A stretch of DNA of 64,000 nucleotides, from assembly GCF_027596085.1 (NCBI RefSeq), contig NC_072472.1, positions 4,951,245 through 5,015,244 on the forward strand. The letters are read 5' to 3'. The DNA is from Anoplopoma fimbria (lineage: Eukaryota; Chordata; Actinopteri; Perciformes; Anoplopomatidae). Numbering within the stretch: the stretch's first letter is position 1; each line of letters begins with the position of its first letter. The notes below the pieces were generated by a model. It did no database searches. It was given only the letters and a program-made list of their open reading frames with translations, and had not been told where the DNA came from. A program made the translations under genes and the position numbers. Below are positions 48,668 to 60,137 of the stretch, piece by piece.

Positions 48668-48950
48668 ACAAAGGAACACTTAATCCTTCAGTTCATTAGC
48701 ATCATTCAAAATCAGCACAACTGGAGGGTTTTCACTGGAAGACAAGGCAATGAAAAACTGTGATTAAAAAAAGTTGCTTAAGCTGTCAAAGTGGAGTTTA
48801 AAGTACAACATTTACCTCTAAGATGTTGTGGAGTAGAAGTACAAAGTGGCTTGAAATGGAAATACTCAATTACTTTAAATTAGTACTTAAGCAGGCCACA
48901 GAACTTGAGTAAATGTGCAAAATTACACTCCATCACTGGTTTTATTAAAG
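48668..48950. repeat. Duplicated block D, copy 2
   Basis: Second copy of block D, offset by about 1,280 bp from the first. It ends in CTCCATCACTGGTTTTATTA. Confidence 0.9.
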
Positions 48951-50745
48951 GTCAGAGCTCTATCTCGTCACTACATGTTATTTGATATGTTGAGTAAACC
49001 CCAGTAAGCTGTAAACTTTCTTTGTTTTCATTCTTTGCATTATGGAAAAACAGTTGACATTAGCTTACATTAGATTACAGTGCAATCGAATGTAATCTTT
49101 TAATGAATAACTTTTGTGATGCATATAATGTTTAGTTTTGTTGCAGACTGTGTCACCATGTCAGCGAAGCACAAAAATAAAACAAAATCCATACACTATA
49201 ACATGATTCTGGATGTGAATAGTGACTTTAGAGCTTGTGTTTTCAAAATAAAGTTGAGTTTATCAATGAGTTGCAAAGCTGTAGCACAGGAATGAGGCCT
49301 AATCTGAATTGTAATGCTGCAGCATATAATGGTATTTTAGACATTATGGTGAAGGTCTGTTCTTAATTCAACATGGCGACAATACCCCTGTGCACAAAAC
49401 CAGGTCCATAAAGAAACAGATTGACCCCCCCATCTGACCCCTTTGGGATGAACCCCAGACCTTTATAATCCAACGCCAGTGTCCAACCTCACTTATGCAA
49501 ATCCCTGCAGTCTGGTCCCAAAATCTTGTGGAAAGCCTGAAACCAGAAGAGTGGAGGCCGTTACAGCAGAGTGGACGAGCCACATTATGAGTTCATTTGG
49601 GGAAGCAGCCAGTCAGCAAATCCAGCGAGCGAGAGAAAAAGCTTTAAAAGCCCACTTAAATGTGAAGCCGTCCGTATTACGCGCTTTTACTAATGATGCT
49701 CTTTGTTTGTTGTCATTCGTCTAATGTGATATTTGCTCTCGTGTGCAAACTCTCTGCCTCATCGTGCTCTCCTAATAGCTCAGAGAGGATGAGAAGCGAG
49801 GGAGAGAGAGAGAGAGATGGAGAGAGAGGACACCATAAAAAGAAAAAAATAATAAAAGTAGAGTAGAGACAATTAGATTACCTTTTCCGTTGGTAATGGT
49901 CCTAGGCTCAATAAAGACTCTTTAATGGGTCTCTTTGACAGGAAACTGTGGAAACGTGAGAGCCGGGTGTCTCTCCTCACCCATGTATGGCTCATGAATG
50001 GAGGGGAATACTGATTGTGTGCTGACTGATTGACTTTAAAAGTGGTACAGGATGAAGCGCAGAAACATTAACAGGTTTTTCACTTTGCAATTTAGAGTTT
50101 TATATCATCAGGGAAATACCTTTAAGAGGCAATAACATGTAAAGTGGTCTCTCAATGTATTCAAAGTTGTCTCGCACCCCTCTCTTTCTCTCGTTCTCTC
50201 TCTCTCTCTGAGCTGGTGTGATAAGTTGAGCGTTATATGACATCCCATGAGACTCAAGGAAATGGGCCACGCTGAAAAGCAATATTACTCCAGCCATGAA
50301 TAAATCACCGCTGGCTAAAAGCTATCACAGCTTGTGTGTTGTCAGATGAAATGATTATGAGATTAACATTTAGTAAAAGTGTGTTTTAGCACCATCCGTC
50401 AGAGGGATGATTAAAGTCATAAAAAAAAGAAAGACAGAAGAAAAAAAACAAAACACAGGAGGTGACAAGAGAGGAAAATCAGAGCGCTGTGGGCCGGGAA
50501 AGTTCCCAAATGTCCCTATAATATAGCGTGGGGCCAAACAAAAGGATTGGATAACAGACCTGCAACAGCCACACATTTTTATGCAGTGGGAAGTCTTTTA
50601 AAAGCAAAAGTGCACTGTAGATTGTTGCTGCTTCCTCCATAAATGGTCAAGTCATGGATTATTTGAGCCGTTTTGGAAGGTAATAATTGAGCCCACCTTT
50701 ATGCCGGTTTAATGACACCAGACTATATGAGAGGACGTGGCCAAC
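48951..50745. other. Gene-free region right of sap30l, part 1
   Basis: No recognised exon. GA-rich run at about 49797-49829 and TC-rich run at about 50178-50210; otherwise unremarkable. Confidence 0.6.
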
Positions 50746-51225
50746 GGCATCATAGACTGTATGGAAAAAGTGGATGTAGTCACCGTGATGTCCCTTATTG
50801 GTTTGTGAACTACGGTTTTGAAGCTGTCTTGGTTCTTAGGCCGTGACCATCTTGTTTTTCTTTTTGCAACCAGAAGTGACATGAGAAAATGGAAGTACAA
50901 CCAAATGCTGATAAAGACATTTTTAGGCGACCAAAATTGTTACAATCAAGTTTCAAAAAACTGAAAACATACTTTGATAGTGTTAAAGTTGTTGGACGAA
51001 AACACAGACAACGCCGTGACAACCATCTGTCAATCACAAGGTAGCCCCGCCCTGAAGCATAACCTGCTTTATGGTCTATTTTACTCTAAATGGGACCATA
51101 ATTTAGACTTGAAACTAGAGATTGAGACCATAAACTCATGTTCACAATGTTTACTGAGGGAATAAATCAAGAGAGAAGTAGAGTCATTTTCTCATAGACT
51201 TCTACACAACCAGAGGAGTCGCCCA
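50746..51225 (+). repeat. Dispersed repeat family A, copy 2 (longest)
   Basis: Same family as 9708-10022, extending further to ACTTCTACACAACCAGAGGAG. It contains TATTTTACTCTAAATGGGAC and TGTCAATCACAAGGTAGCCC. No coding capacity was recognised, and its class is unassigned. Confidence 0.8.
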
Positions 51226-53324
51226 GAGGAAATGCAAGTTAAGGCACTTTTGCATCGACTTTACCCTTCAGACACGGAGGTTGTCCTTCCAGTGTAGGAT
51301 GCCTGGCTTCACCAATCAGATATTTAATATCTGTGACCTTTAAAGATAATTAATTAAAGGTGCTTTCCTGCATGAAATGATCTATTGAAGAAATGACCGT
51401 CTTATCTTACTGCCATGGTCGCAGTTTGATCATTTATTCTAATGCAAGGAAGAGTGAAAGGCAAGTGTTGTAATAAAGTTATCTCAGGGAACCAGTTTGT
51501 CTACCTGTGTGAACCAGGTGATCTACTTTACACACCAGTCGACACGATGGCCACCAGTTTATTGACTAAAGAAGCCCTCAGTCTTCCACACACATTTTAG
51601 CGTCGTCTTCAGCTGATGTGTCCCAGCGCTTTATGAAAACCTCGGCCCCTAAAAAAAACAAAACACCTGCTTCTCCGGCGGAGTAAATGTGACTGAAACC
51701 CAATTATCCTGCCTGTCACAGAGGGGAATGGAAAATTTCCACCACTGTCTCATTTTCTGACACTCTGTGGAACGTGAAAGGACAAACAGGTCCGCTTTGT
51801 GTGGGGGGGACTATTTCTAGATGGGGATCTGATAAGCTGTCTCAACACCATGACACGGTGTACGGGAAAAAAAAAAAGAAGACTGCAATACAATCTGAAT
51901 GTGCTTTACCTCTGAGCACAGGGCTGCTAAATCTGACAGATTGCATTCAGACTTGGAAGAGCCACGTTGGCGGAGCTTTTTGATTCATCAAACAACAGAC
52001 ACGGAAAATCTGTTTGATCATCACAAACACATTCACTTTTACATTATTGAAAAGAATAATTCGACAGGATTTTGTCAGAGTCTCTAAGCAGCCTGTTAGT
52101 TGATTAGTTAAAGTTAGATTGCAATAATTCTAAAATATTTAGTGACTGATTAAAGACACCATACCGGTCATAAAAAAGGAAAACACAGAGAGAGAGAGGG
52201 AGGGAGAGAGAAGGACACCTAGCGAAGACCTTTGGATAATAATATTAATAATAACCATCCTTTGTGCTCTTACTCTGTTGTGAATGTTGCAAAGGTTTTG
52301 TAAAAGTACACACACACTAATGCAAGAAGCATGCAGCCAAATATCAGCAGATGGATGAAAGGCGGGGAGAAAAACTGCCTACGGAACAGAAAGTAACAAT
52401 TTCTTGGCTCTCCAGGTCTAATCCATTACCTCAGCTATTCAACCAACGATAAAGACATCTGCTCTGACGGAGACAGACAGAGACGGAGAGACTGAGAAAC
52501 AATAAATGTACTCTGAGGTAAGACTGCTCGCAGTGAGGACAGACATTAAGCTGTCAAAAGTCATTTGGAAAACTACACATTTGTAGTTCAAAAGACAGCG
52601 CTTCTATTTTCCCAATAGATATAGTAGAACTATATCTCATACTTCTTCAGGTATATCTTCAGTTATATTGCAGATGGATGGAACCAAGCTGGATAGGATT
52701 CTGTCAATCGCCATGACAACATCATTAATGAGACAAGCAAACATACTTACTGCACTGTTATCATACAAAACATGCTGCAACTGCTTAAATTGAGAGCAAT
52801 CTACCAAAACTCATTCATGTCTGATGCAATTCACAGGTATTGCAGCACATTTATAATTCGTTTTAACAATTTCAAGATGTTCAGGAGCAACTATTCATTG
52901 GATTTTAACATCTTCCAATATTTGTTTCCTGCAGGCAGGCCTTCAGTTTGAGTTGTAGTGCCTCAACAGGAAGCGATCATGCCTTGCCCTCCGGCTCCAT
53001 CGCTCACACAGAAAAACACTGGCCCCGGTATTGATTGGAATATAAAAAAATAAAACAGAGAGCATCAATATTTGTCTGAAACCTGCCTGAGCTCCTCCAA
53101 CCTTTTTTTTTTTTTTTTTGCAGCTCAGAGTGCTGTACATTAAAATCAATCAAACCGGCGACAAGGAAACACCAAATGACTTAATGATTAAAACCCAGAT
53201 TGATTTCTGTGTTGTGTTTACTGTTTTTCTGCTAAACGCGCCAATGATGCATAAGAAAGTGTGCAAAAATCAGGCACTCTCGCCAAGAACGACGACACTT
53301 TGACCTTTCGTGGCATTTTGGAAA

Positions 53325-53480
53325 AGGGCAGCTGTGCATGCAGACAGATGCCGCATCCACATATGCAAATTGATAATGTTATTGGATGGCAGCGGCGGGC
53401 TATATCACTGATTTAAATTGTTTATTGTGCCTCTCCATGACACAAGTGCCACCGATATTTGAGTTATGGGGTCGTTTTCA
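53325..53480. promoter_or_regulatory. Candidate non-coding regulatory island with octamer
   Basis: ATGCAAAT at 53363-53370 followed by TGATAATG and ATTGG motifs. Unique, non-repetitive sequence downstream of a T-run. Conservation is untested. Confidence 0.25.
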
Positions 53481-53519
53481 TGCCACTAAAACAAACACTT
53501 CACCGTTTTTTTACTGTCA

Positions 53520-53600
53520 AGTCGATTCAATTTTATTTACATAGACCAATATCACAAATTTGCCTCAAGAAGCTTAACGTTCAAAACTCTATCAGCATGA
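53520..53600. repeat. Short dispersed repeat remnant
   Basis: AATTTTATTTACATAGACCA and ATATCACAAATTTGCCTCAA resemble a repeat widespread in fish genomes. Only one copy was seen here. Confidence 0.4.
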
Positions 53601-54757
53601 TCTGACTGAAAACAATACACAAACGTCAGACTGAATGTGCCCTTTAAAAAGGAAGACATTTTCTGTGTGACTGAAATCTGAATGGACTTGACCTTGCTGT
53701 CATTAGGTATTCATTTCCTGTCAAAGTCAATTTCAGATTCTAAAGCACTGACATTGAACAATTGCTCGTTTCGTCCAGAATGACCCTTGACCTCTATTAA
53801 CATTAAATTCTTTGGACAAGCAGACATAAGCGCAGTCTGTGCAGGTTTAACCGTATTTAAACCTGATGAATAACCAGATTACAAAAAGGTACTCAAGGTC
53901 GGTTTAAGTGTTTACATGCACAACGGCCTATTTCCCCAATGACATTGGGTTATGGTAAACCTTTTGTGTAGAAGGTTAGTGTCTATGAACAGGTGTATGG
54001 TGAACATCCTATTAGAACCACAAGAGAAGGAGCATGCTCAAACACTGCCTTTGTCAAAATAAGTTATTCAAGTAATTCAAATGTACAATTTAATGGTTTT
54101 TTCCACCACCACTGTTAGCCATGCTGTGTTTAGACACTGTTCTTTGCATGCTTTTCACATTACCTTACTAATAAAAGGTAAACAAGAAGGACACTGGACA
54201 GAAACAACCTGTAACATTTACAGTATGATTGAGGAGTCTTCCAGGTTTGATTTTCAATGTGAGAAATGACCAAGACAATCTTGTAAAGGCTGATATTTGG
54301 TCATTTATGCATTTATTCATTTAGGTGTCGCTTTTGTCCAAACAAAAAACTGGTTCTTGAAAATATACATCAAGGAGACGAGGTTGCATATCAACAAACT
54401 CAGGGGAAAGTAACGATAGGTGCGAAGTAGTTTAACCAAATGCACATTGGTAATAGGTGTGCAAGAGTTTTTTCTGGAAAATGTTGAAATGCCCTCTCAT
54501 CTGCATTCCAAATGAACTCTTTGGCAGTTTTGATTTATTTTCCCTACCAGCATTTGGAGACTGATGATGGGCTAGTTTATTGCTGATGAAGAAGATTGGT
54601 GGAAAGTTGGAAGGGTTAAGGGTTTCTCTGATGAGAGTGCTCTCATATATTAATCCTTTATTTCTATGATGACAATCAGGAAAAAGATGCTGCTTATATG
54701 AATGGAATACAAATTCCAGATGAGATTTAAATTTTTAATGTGGTGTCATAGTTAAAT

Positions 54758-55061
54758 GGGCGGCTGTGGCGTAGTGGAGAGCAAGGTAGTTCTCTAATCA
54801 GAGGGTCGGTGGTTCGATACCCGGCTTCGGCAGTCGATGTGTCCTTGGGCAAGACACTTAACCCCAAGTTGCTCCTGAAGGCTTGCCATCGGTGTGGACT
54901 GGATGTTGCATGAATGTTAGTTAGAGTCTGATGGTGGCACCTTGCATGGTAGCCTGTCATCAGTGTGTGAATGGGTGAATGATATGTAATATACTACTGA
55001 TTGTAAGTCGCTTTGGATAAAAGCGTCTGCTAAATGACTGTAATGTAATGTAATAATGTAA
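54758..55061 (+). mobile_element. tRNA-derived SINE, best complete copy
   Basis: About 300 bp. A box TGGCGTAGTGG at 54767-54777 and B box GGTTCGATACC at 54811-54821, with normal tRNA-like spacing. A body with CTTGGGCAAGACACTTAACC is followed by the LINE-like tail TTGTAAGTCGCTTTGGATAA and AGCGTCTGCTAAATGAC with GTAAT repeats. It is a Pol III retroposon mobilised by a partner LINE with a matching tail (family knowledge). Confidence 0.9.
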
Positions 55062-57242
55062 TCATGTTAACCTTAAAGTTAATATGTCACACTGATTAAC
55101 AAGAAACTTGATAAACTTTGTCTCCTCATAACATAACATAATGAAAGCTGTGTTTGCATAATTGCATTTGCACTGACTGTAAATCACAAGAAACATGGTT
55201 GGAATTATTTACATGCAAGTAAGCGTTCACTGTTAAATTTAGTGAATAAAAATGACCAGAACTGGCACTGTAAATATCCATTAAGGCTCAATCTCATTTC
55301 ATTCGTCCCTCTTCCACGGGGAGGAACACTGGCCTGCAAGCATAAGCAGGCTGAATATTGGCTGACACTGAGACTTGAGGATCTCCGCTGCACCAAACAT
55401 GATCCGAACACGTATCAGCATCGTTCCCCCTCATTTCTCTGCACAGTCTATTCCTGATCTGGACGCTCCGCCAGAGAGAGAGAACCGCTCATCCCTCTCT
55501 CGTTCTGCTCGTCTGTATCAGCCTGAGTTGTGACAATTCAATCTGTTCGCCGTCTTCTCGCATGAATTATGGATGAACCCTGCAACCCCTGAATGTGGAG
55601 GGGATTTACGTTGATCAAGCAGACCTGCTCTTCGTAACTCCTCCTGTCACATTCTTAGTGTGGATTTGAAAGCGGCCAAAAAGAAGAAAAAAAAAACCTA
55701 GGTAATTTGCAGAGCATCAAAGCAGAGGATATCAGCATCAGCACGTCCTTGGTCCTGTTATTCAGAAAGGAATTTGAAATTGAATATGAATTTCCTTTTT
55801 AAATTTTATTCAAGCATCATCTTGTTGATTTTATTTAGTCACAAAGTGATTTTTTCCCTCTGGATACAAGATTAAAGAACAGAATTCAGTTTTGCCCTCT
55901 TCACAATTTCAAATTCAACTTTATTTAAAAAAAAAAAAATTACATATTGAATTATTTAAAGTATGTGCCATTCTTATTTGGTTTTACCTGCAGGTATGCA
56001 ATGCATGCATATATATTGAAAAACATCAAATGAGTTATTTCTCATTCAATTAAATATTTTCACCTTTCTAATTCAAGTATGAAGAAAGCGAACAGTTTTC
56101 CAAAGCACGTACACGTTTTTATTTAAAAGTTATTACATTTATATTATAACAATAATGATAATGGATTTTATTTATAAAGCACACTTTAAAATACAATGAA
56201 ATCTCAAGGTGCTGAATTATGCATTATGGTCAAAAGTATTAACATTATGAAGTACGTTTAGATCGGGGATTTCTGTCATTTTTGGGTTTTCATATTTGTT
56301 CAGGTGTCCACAAACTCTTAGCTGTTCTGGTTAAAATACTTCATGAGCAAAATACCTGATTTGCCCAGTTAAAAACCTTTCCAGCTGCAGTCAGAGCCGT
56401 GTGACTGTCCTGTCTTAAATAAACATTACTTCAGCTGCTACATGGAAGCCTTTGGCATCGAGAGATCTGCTGTTAAAACAGAGCCTAAATATTCTGGGCA
56501 GAAACCTTGCTGAGCTTTGCAGGCTTCCGTGTTTTAACAACTTTAAATCGTTCAGGGAACCACAAAATCAATTATCTTAATCCGGTTCTTTACGAAGACA
56601 GAGTTTTTTTTATCCGACATCCGACATGACTTTCAGGGTAGTTATCAGCCATGAAAACAAGTTCTGATTCCTAAATGTCACTCAAATGTCACTCTGAAAT
56701 TCACCACAAAGTTAGTCTGAGTCTTTCTCAGCACCTCCACTCTCTCTTCTCTCTCTCTCTACTCTCTGTCTTGTTGATATTCATTCATTCTCCAGTCTGA
56801 GAAAATCTCATTCCGCCTGGCTAACGCTTATGTGAAAGAGAAGGACTGATGCCTAGGAGGTTTGTGACTTTCAGGGGAGTAAATATTTAGGGAGCTAGAA
56901 TTGATTGAGCCGTCAAGTCAGTAACTCAACATTGGGGCTCCCTGCTCTGACTTTTCTCCTGACATTCCTGTCGGATGTGGAGACAACTTTGGTATCACAT
57001 ATTCTATGTGAATGAATATCTCTATTTTTTTTATTAAATCTACCTGTTTTTGGATGCACTTTTCTTAACCCCTCTCATGAGAAAGGAGAGTTTCCTCCTT
57101 ATATTCTATAGGCAACTGCCATACACACACACAGTTTCTTGCCTTCTTAGTTGGTACCAACACAGTAATGTCAATGCTAATGAACCAACTGGCCTCAGTC
57201 TGAATAGTGACGCAAATACTAAAGTGTCTTAAACTTGTATTC
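55062..57242. other. Gene-free region right of sap30l, part 3
   Basis: AT-rich with a GC-elevated, repeat-free stretch at about 55260-55640. A repeat-like ATGGATTTTATTTATAAAGC lies at about 56160. No recognised exon. Confidence 0.55.
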
Positions 57243-57625
57243 TCGCTACTGACCAGCAGGGGGCGACTCCTCTGGTTCAAGAAGAAGTCTGATTGTATAG
57301 AAGTCTATGAGAAAAAAGGACCCTACTTCTCATTTGATTAATTCCCTCAGTAAACATTGTAAACATGAGTTTATGGTCTCTATCTCTAGTTTCAAGTCTT
57401 CTTCAACACAGCATGATGTTCATTTAGTAAAGTATGGTCCATTTAGAGTCAGATAGACCATAAAGCAGGGTATGCTTTAGAGGGGTGCTACATTGGGATT
57501 GACAGGTTATTAAACCAACGTTGTCCGGTCTGGGAGTTGTTCTAGTTTTCATCTTACGACTGTGATCCTTTCAAAGTGTGTTTTCAGTTCATGAAAGTTA
57601 ATAATAACCATTTTGAGAAGAATAG
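57243..57625 (-). repeat. Dispersed repeat family A, copy 3 (inverted)
   Basis: The plus strand starts CCAGCAGGGGGCGACTCCTC and includes AGAAGTCTATGAGAAAA and CATTTAGAGTCAGATAGACC, the reverse complement of the other copies. It runs to the TTCATGAAAGTTAATAATAA block. Confidence 0.8.
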
Positions 57626-57913
57626 TATCATTGGCATAGCAGGTATAAGAAGCCATGCAAGTGTGTGCCAGCACTTTGCATATAAGGTTTTGAGATATCT
57701 GTCTCCATCCCAATACAATGGAGTCGTTTGGTGTGAATTTGTGGCACATAAAAACTTTTTCCGCCCACATGTTTTGTTTCTTTTCTCTAGGTGAAGCACA
57801 AATGTCCTAAATGATACCAATTTGGCCCACAAATACAGAACAGAAGAGACTTCTGACAGACTGTTTTTTTCTCTCAGTGGAGCTCCTGGATGAATAAAAA
57901 AAGTTAAAGGAAG

Positions 57914-57915
<2 letters not shown>

Positions 57916-58008
<93 letters not shown>
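57916..58008. repeat. TG microsatellite
   Basis: About 46 TG units, uninterrupted. Confidence 0.98.
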
Positions 58009-58011
<3 letters not shown>

Positions 58012-59622
58012 TACACAGCTCTGCCACGTCTGCAGAATAGAAAATTAGATTACCTTTCTTGAGGTTTACTGAGAAAAGTGTGAAAGTCAGTTAGAATAAG
58101 AAGCTCAGTCAGTCATTTATAAAAGCCAAATATTGAATTCCATCACCGGAGGGGAAAGCGAGCCTGGGAGAAAATACCTCGGTAGAAAAACAGAAGAGGA
58201 ACTTATACTTTATTGGAGATGGTTTCCTGCCTGGGTTCCTGACTCAGGCTGTGATGAAGTGTTTGCCTGTTGGGGTCACAAGGGGGACAGACAATGCATG
58301 CATGGAACTGTCTGGTCACAAAAAAAATATATTTTTATGTCAGTGTAAATTCAATTTAAATAAATATGTTTTTTAAACAATTGCAAATGAATATACATAA
58401 ATATGTTTGCATGTAATCCTAAATTAAATTCGAATAAATATCTTCTCTGTATCACTTTAAATTAAAGTAAATCATTTTTTTTATTAAAGTGAAAATACAA
58501 AATCTGTTATAAGCCAATGTAATCATAAATGTTTTGTTTTAATTGATAAAATCATTAGATTATTATTATTTACCTTAACATATAATGCCACTGAAAACCT
58601 GACAAATCTCAATTGTTTTTCTATAACATTAAATATTCTTAGTTATATAAGCAAAATAAAACTTTAGGGCATTCTTTTATTGAGCGTTTAACACAAAATA
58701 AGTCAATAATCTGCTTTGACAGGACTGTTTGGGTGTGATTTGATCACATTTGATGGACAGTGACCAAACAACCCCCATCAACAGATTTAAATGTTTGTTT
58801 CAGTGTCTTAAAAGCAAGCCATTGTCATGACGACAACATAGTACACTGAATTTAGACCCCCACCAACCTAAACTCACTGAGTTTAGGTTGGCTGGCTGAT
58901 CAAATCTCATGAAATGCAGTTGTGCAAACATCAGCCAATCACATGAAAGGACCATTAACAGGCATACGTAAAAGTTAATTAAGAATCAGTCAGTCAAGTA
59001 AAAATTCCTCCACATGTCTCCGACTTCCTGTATTGTTTCATTAAAGCTGAATTTCCATCTTCACTTTTGAGATGTTATGAAGCTGGCAGTGATTGCTGCT
59101 CTGATGGAAACAAACCCTGGACTCGCTGTGCGATGCCTCTGATGTCCCATCAGTGTGTTTTCGCTGCAACGTGAATATTAACAGAGCAGAAAAGTGCCAG
59201 GAGTGGAATGACTTTGCTTCAGCATGGAGTCTTATGATGGCGGTGATTAGGAAAGTAGATGCAGGCGATACAATGCAAAGAAATAAATAAATGGAGACAA
59301 CCGCAGATGGTCATGTTTGCTGATTAGAGAGAAAGCCTCCCCAATGAGAGTGTAATGTGGTTGATTATACAGCAAAAAAGCCCGTTCTCGAAGTGATGCA
59401 CGCGGTTATGATGATTGCTAATGTTTGTGAGCAAGTTAAAGTCTGACAACACAATCTCAGTCCCAAAGACATTATTTCTGTTTCACTTTGCCTACAGCAG
59501 CAGAAGTAAAGGTAAACCTGGGAGATCTTTTCTGCAATTCAGCCTCCACTTCCTCATAATGCATATCCAAAAGACATGGATTTGAACTTTCTACTGTATA
59601 TCTATATGTGTACAGAGAGCAC
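58009..59622. other. Gene-free region right of sap30l, part 4
   Basis: AT-rich sequence with ATAAATATG-like direct repeats at about 58355-58445, and the 29-bp palindrome. No recognised exon. Confidence 0.6.
58863..58891. other. 29-bp perfect palindrome (14-bp arms, 1-nt centre)
   Basis: CCAACCTAAACTCA at 58863-58876 and its exact complement TGAGTTTAGGTTGG at 58878-58891, with C at 58877 between. It is not within a recognised transposon. Function unknown. Confidence 0.8.
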
Positions 59623-60137
59623 TTAAAGTGGCCCTATTATGCTTTTCTACTTTTTCCCTCTTCTCTAGTGTGTTATGTATATTTTTGTACATGTAAAAGG
59701 TCTCTAGAGTGTAAAACCTGAAGTCCACGCCTAAAAGGAGTTACCCTCCCCCTCAGAAGCTTCTGAGCTGCCTGAAACGGCTCAATTGAATTCTCTCCTT
59801 CACTTCCGTACCTTTATGAGGTCACAATGTTACAGAAGTTACGTAAAACTCCTTCATGCTAGTTTGGCCGTCAAGCAAAAAAGAGAGAGAGACAGAGCTG
59901 GAGGAGTTTTTTGAAATGTGAAACGTTGACCAATCACAACAGAGCGGGCTAGCTGACCAATCAGGGCAGACTTTGCTTTCTGGAGGGAGGAGCAAGAGCT
60001 ACAACGGAGCATTTCAGAGAGAGGGTGAGAAGAGGTGCTGCAGGACAGCCAGGATGAGAAAAACAAGGAGGATTATGAGCATTAACGCATGTAAACAAGT
60101 TGTAACTGTAACTTGAGATGAAATAGGGCCTGTTTAA
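59623..60137. mobile_element. TTAA-bounded MITE-like element, about 507 bp
   Basis: TTAA at 59623-59626 and 60134-60137 flank inverted ends AGTGGCCCTATT and AATAGGGCCTGT (10 of 12 complementary). The interior is moderately GC-rich with CCAATCA motifs (CACAACAGAGCGGGCTAGCTG) and has no transposase. TTAA duplication suggests piggyBac-type mobilisation, by inference. It resembles a repeat common in percomorph fishes. Confidence 0.7.

Larger units (their letters stand above)
51226..54757. other. Gene-free region right of sap30l, part 2
   Basis: No recognised exon. A-run at 51869-51880, GA run at about 52189-52210, T-run at 53104-53120, and the octamer island at 53.3-53.5 kb. Confidence 0.6.
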
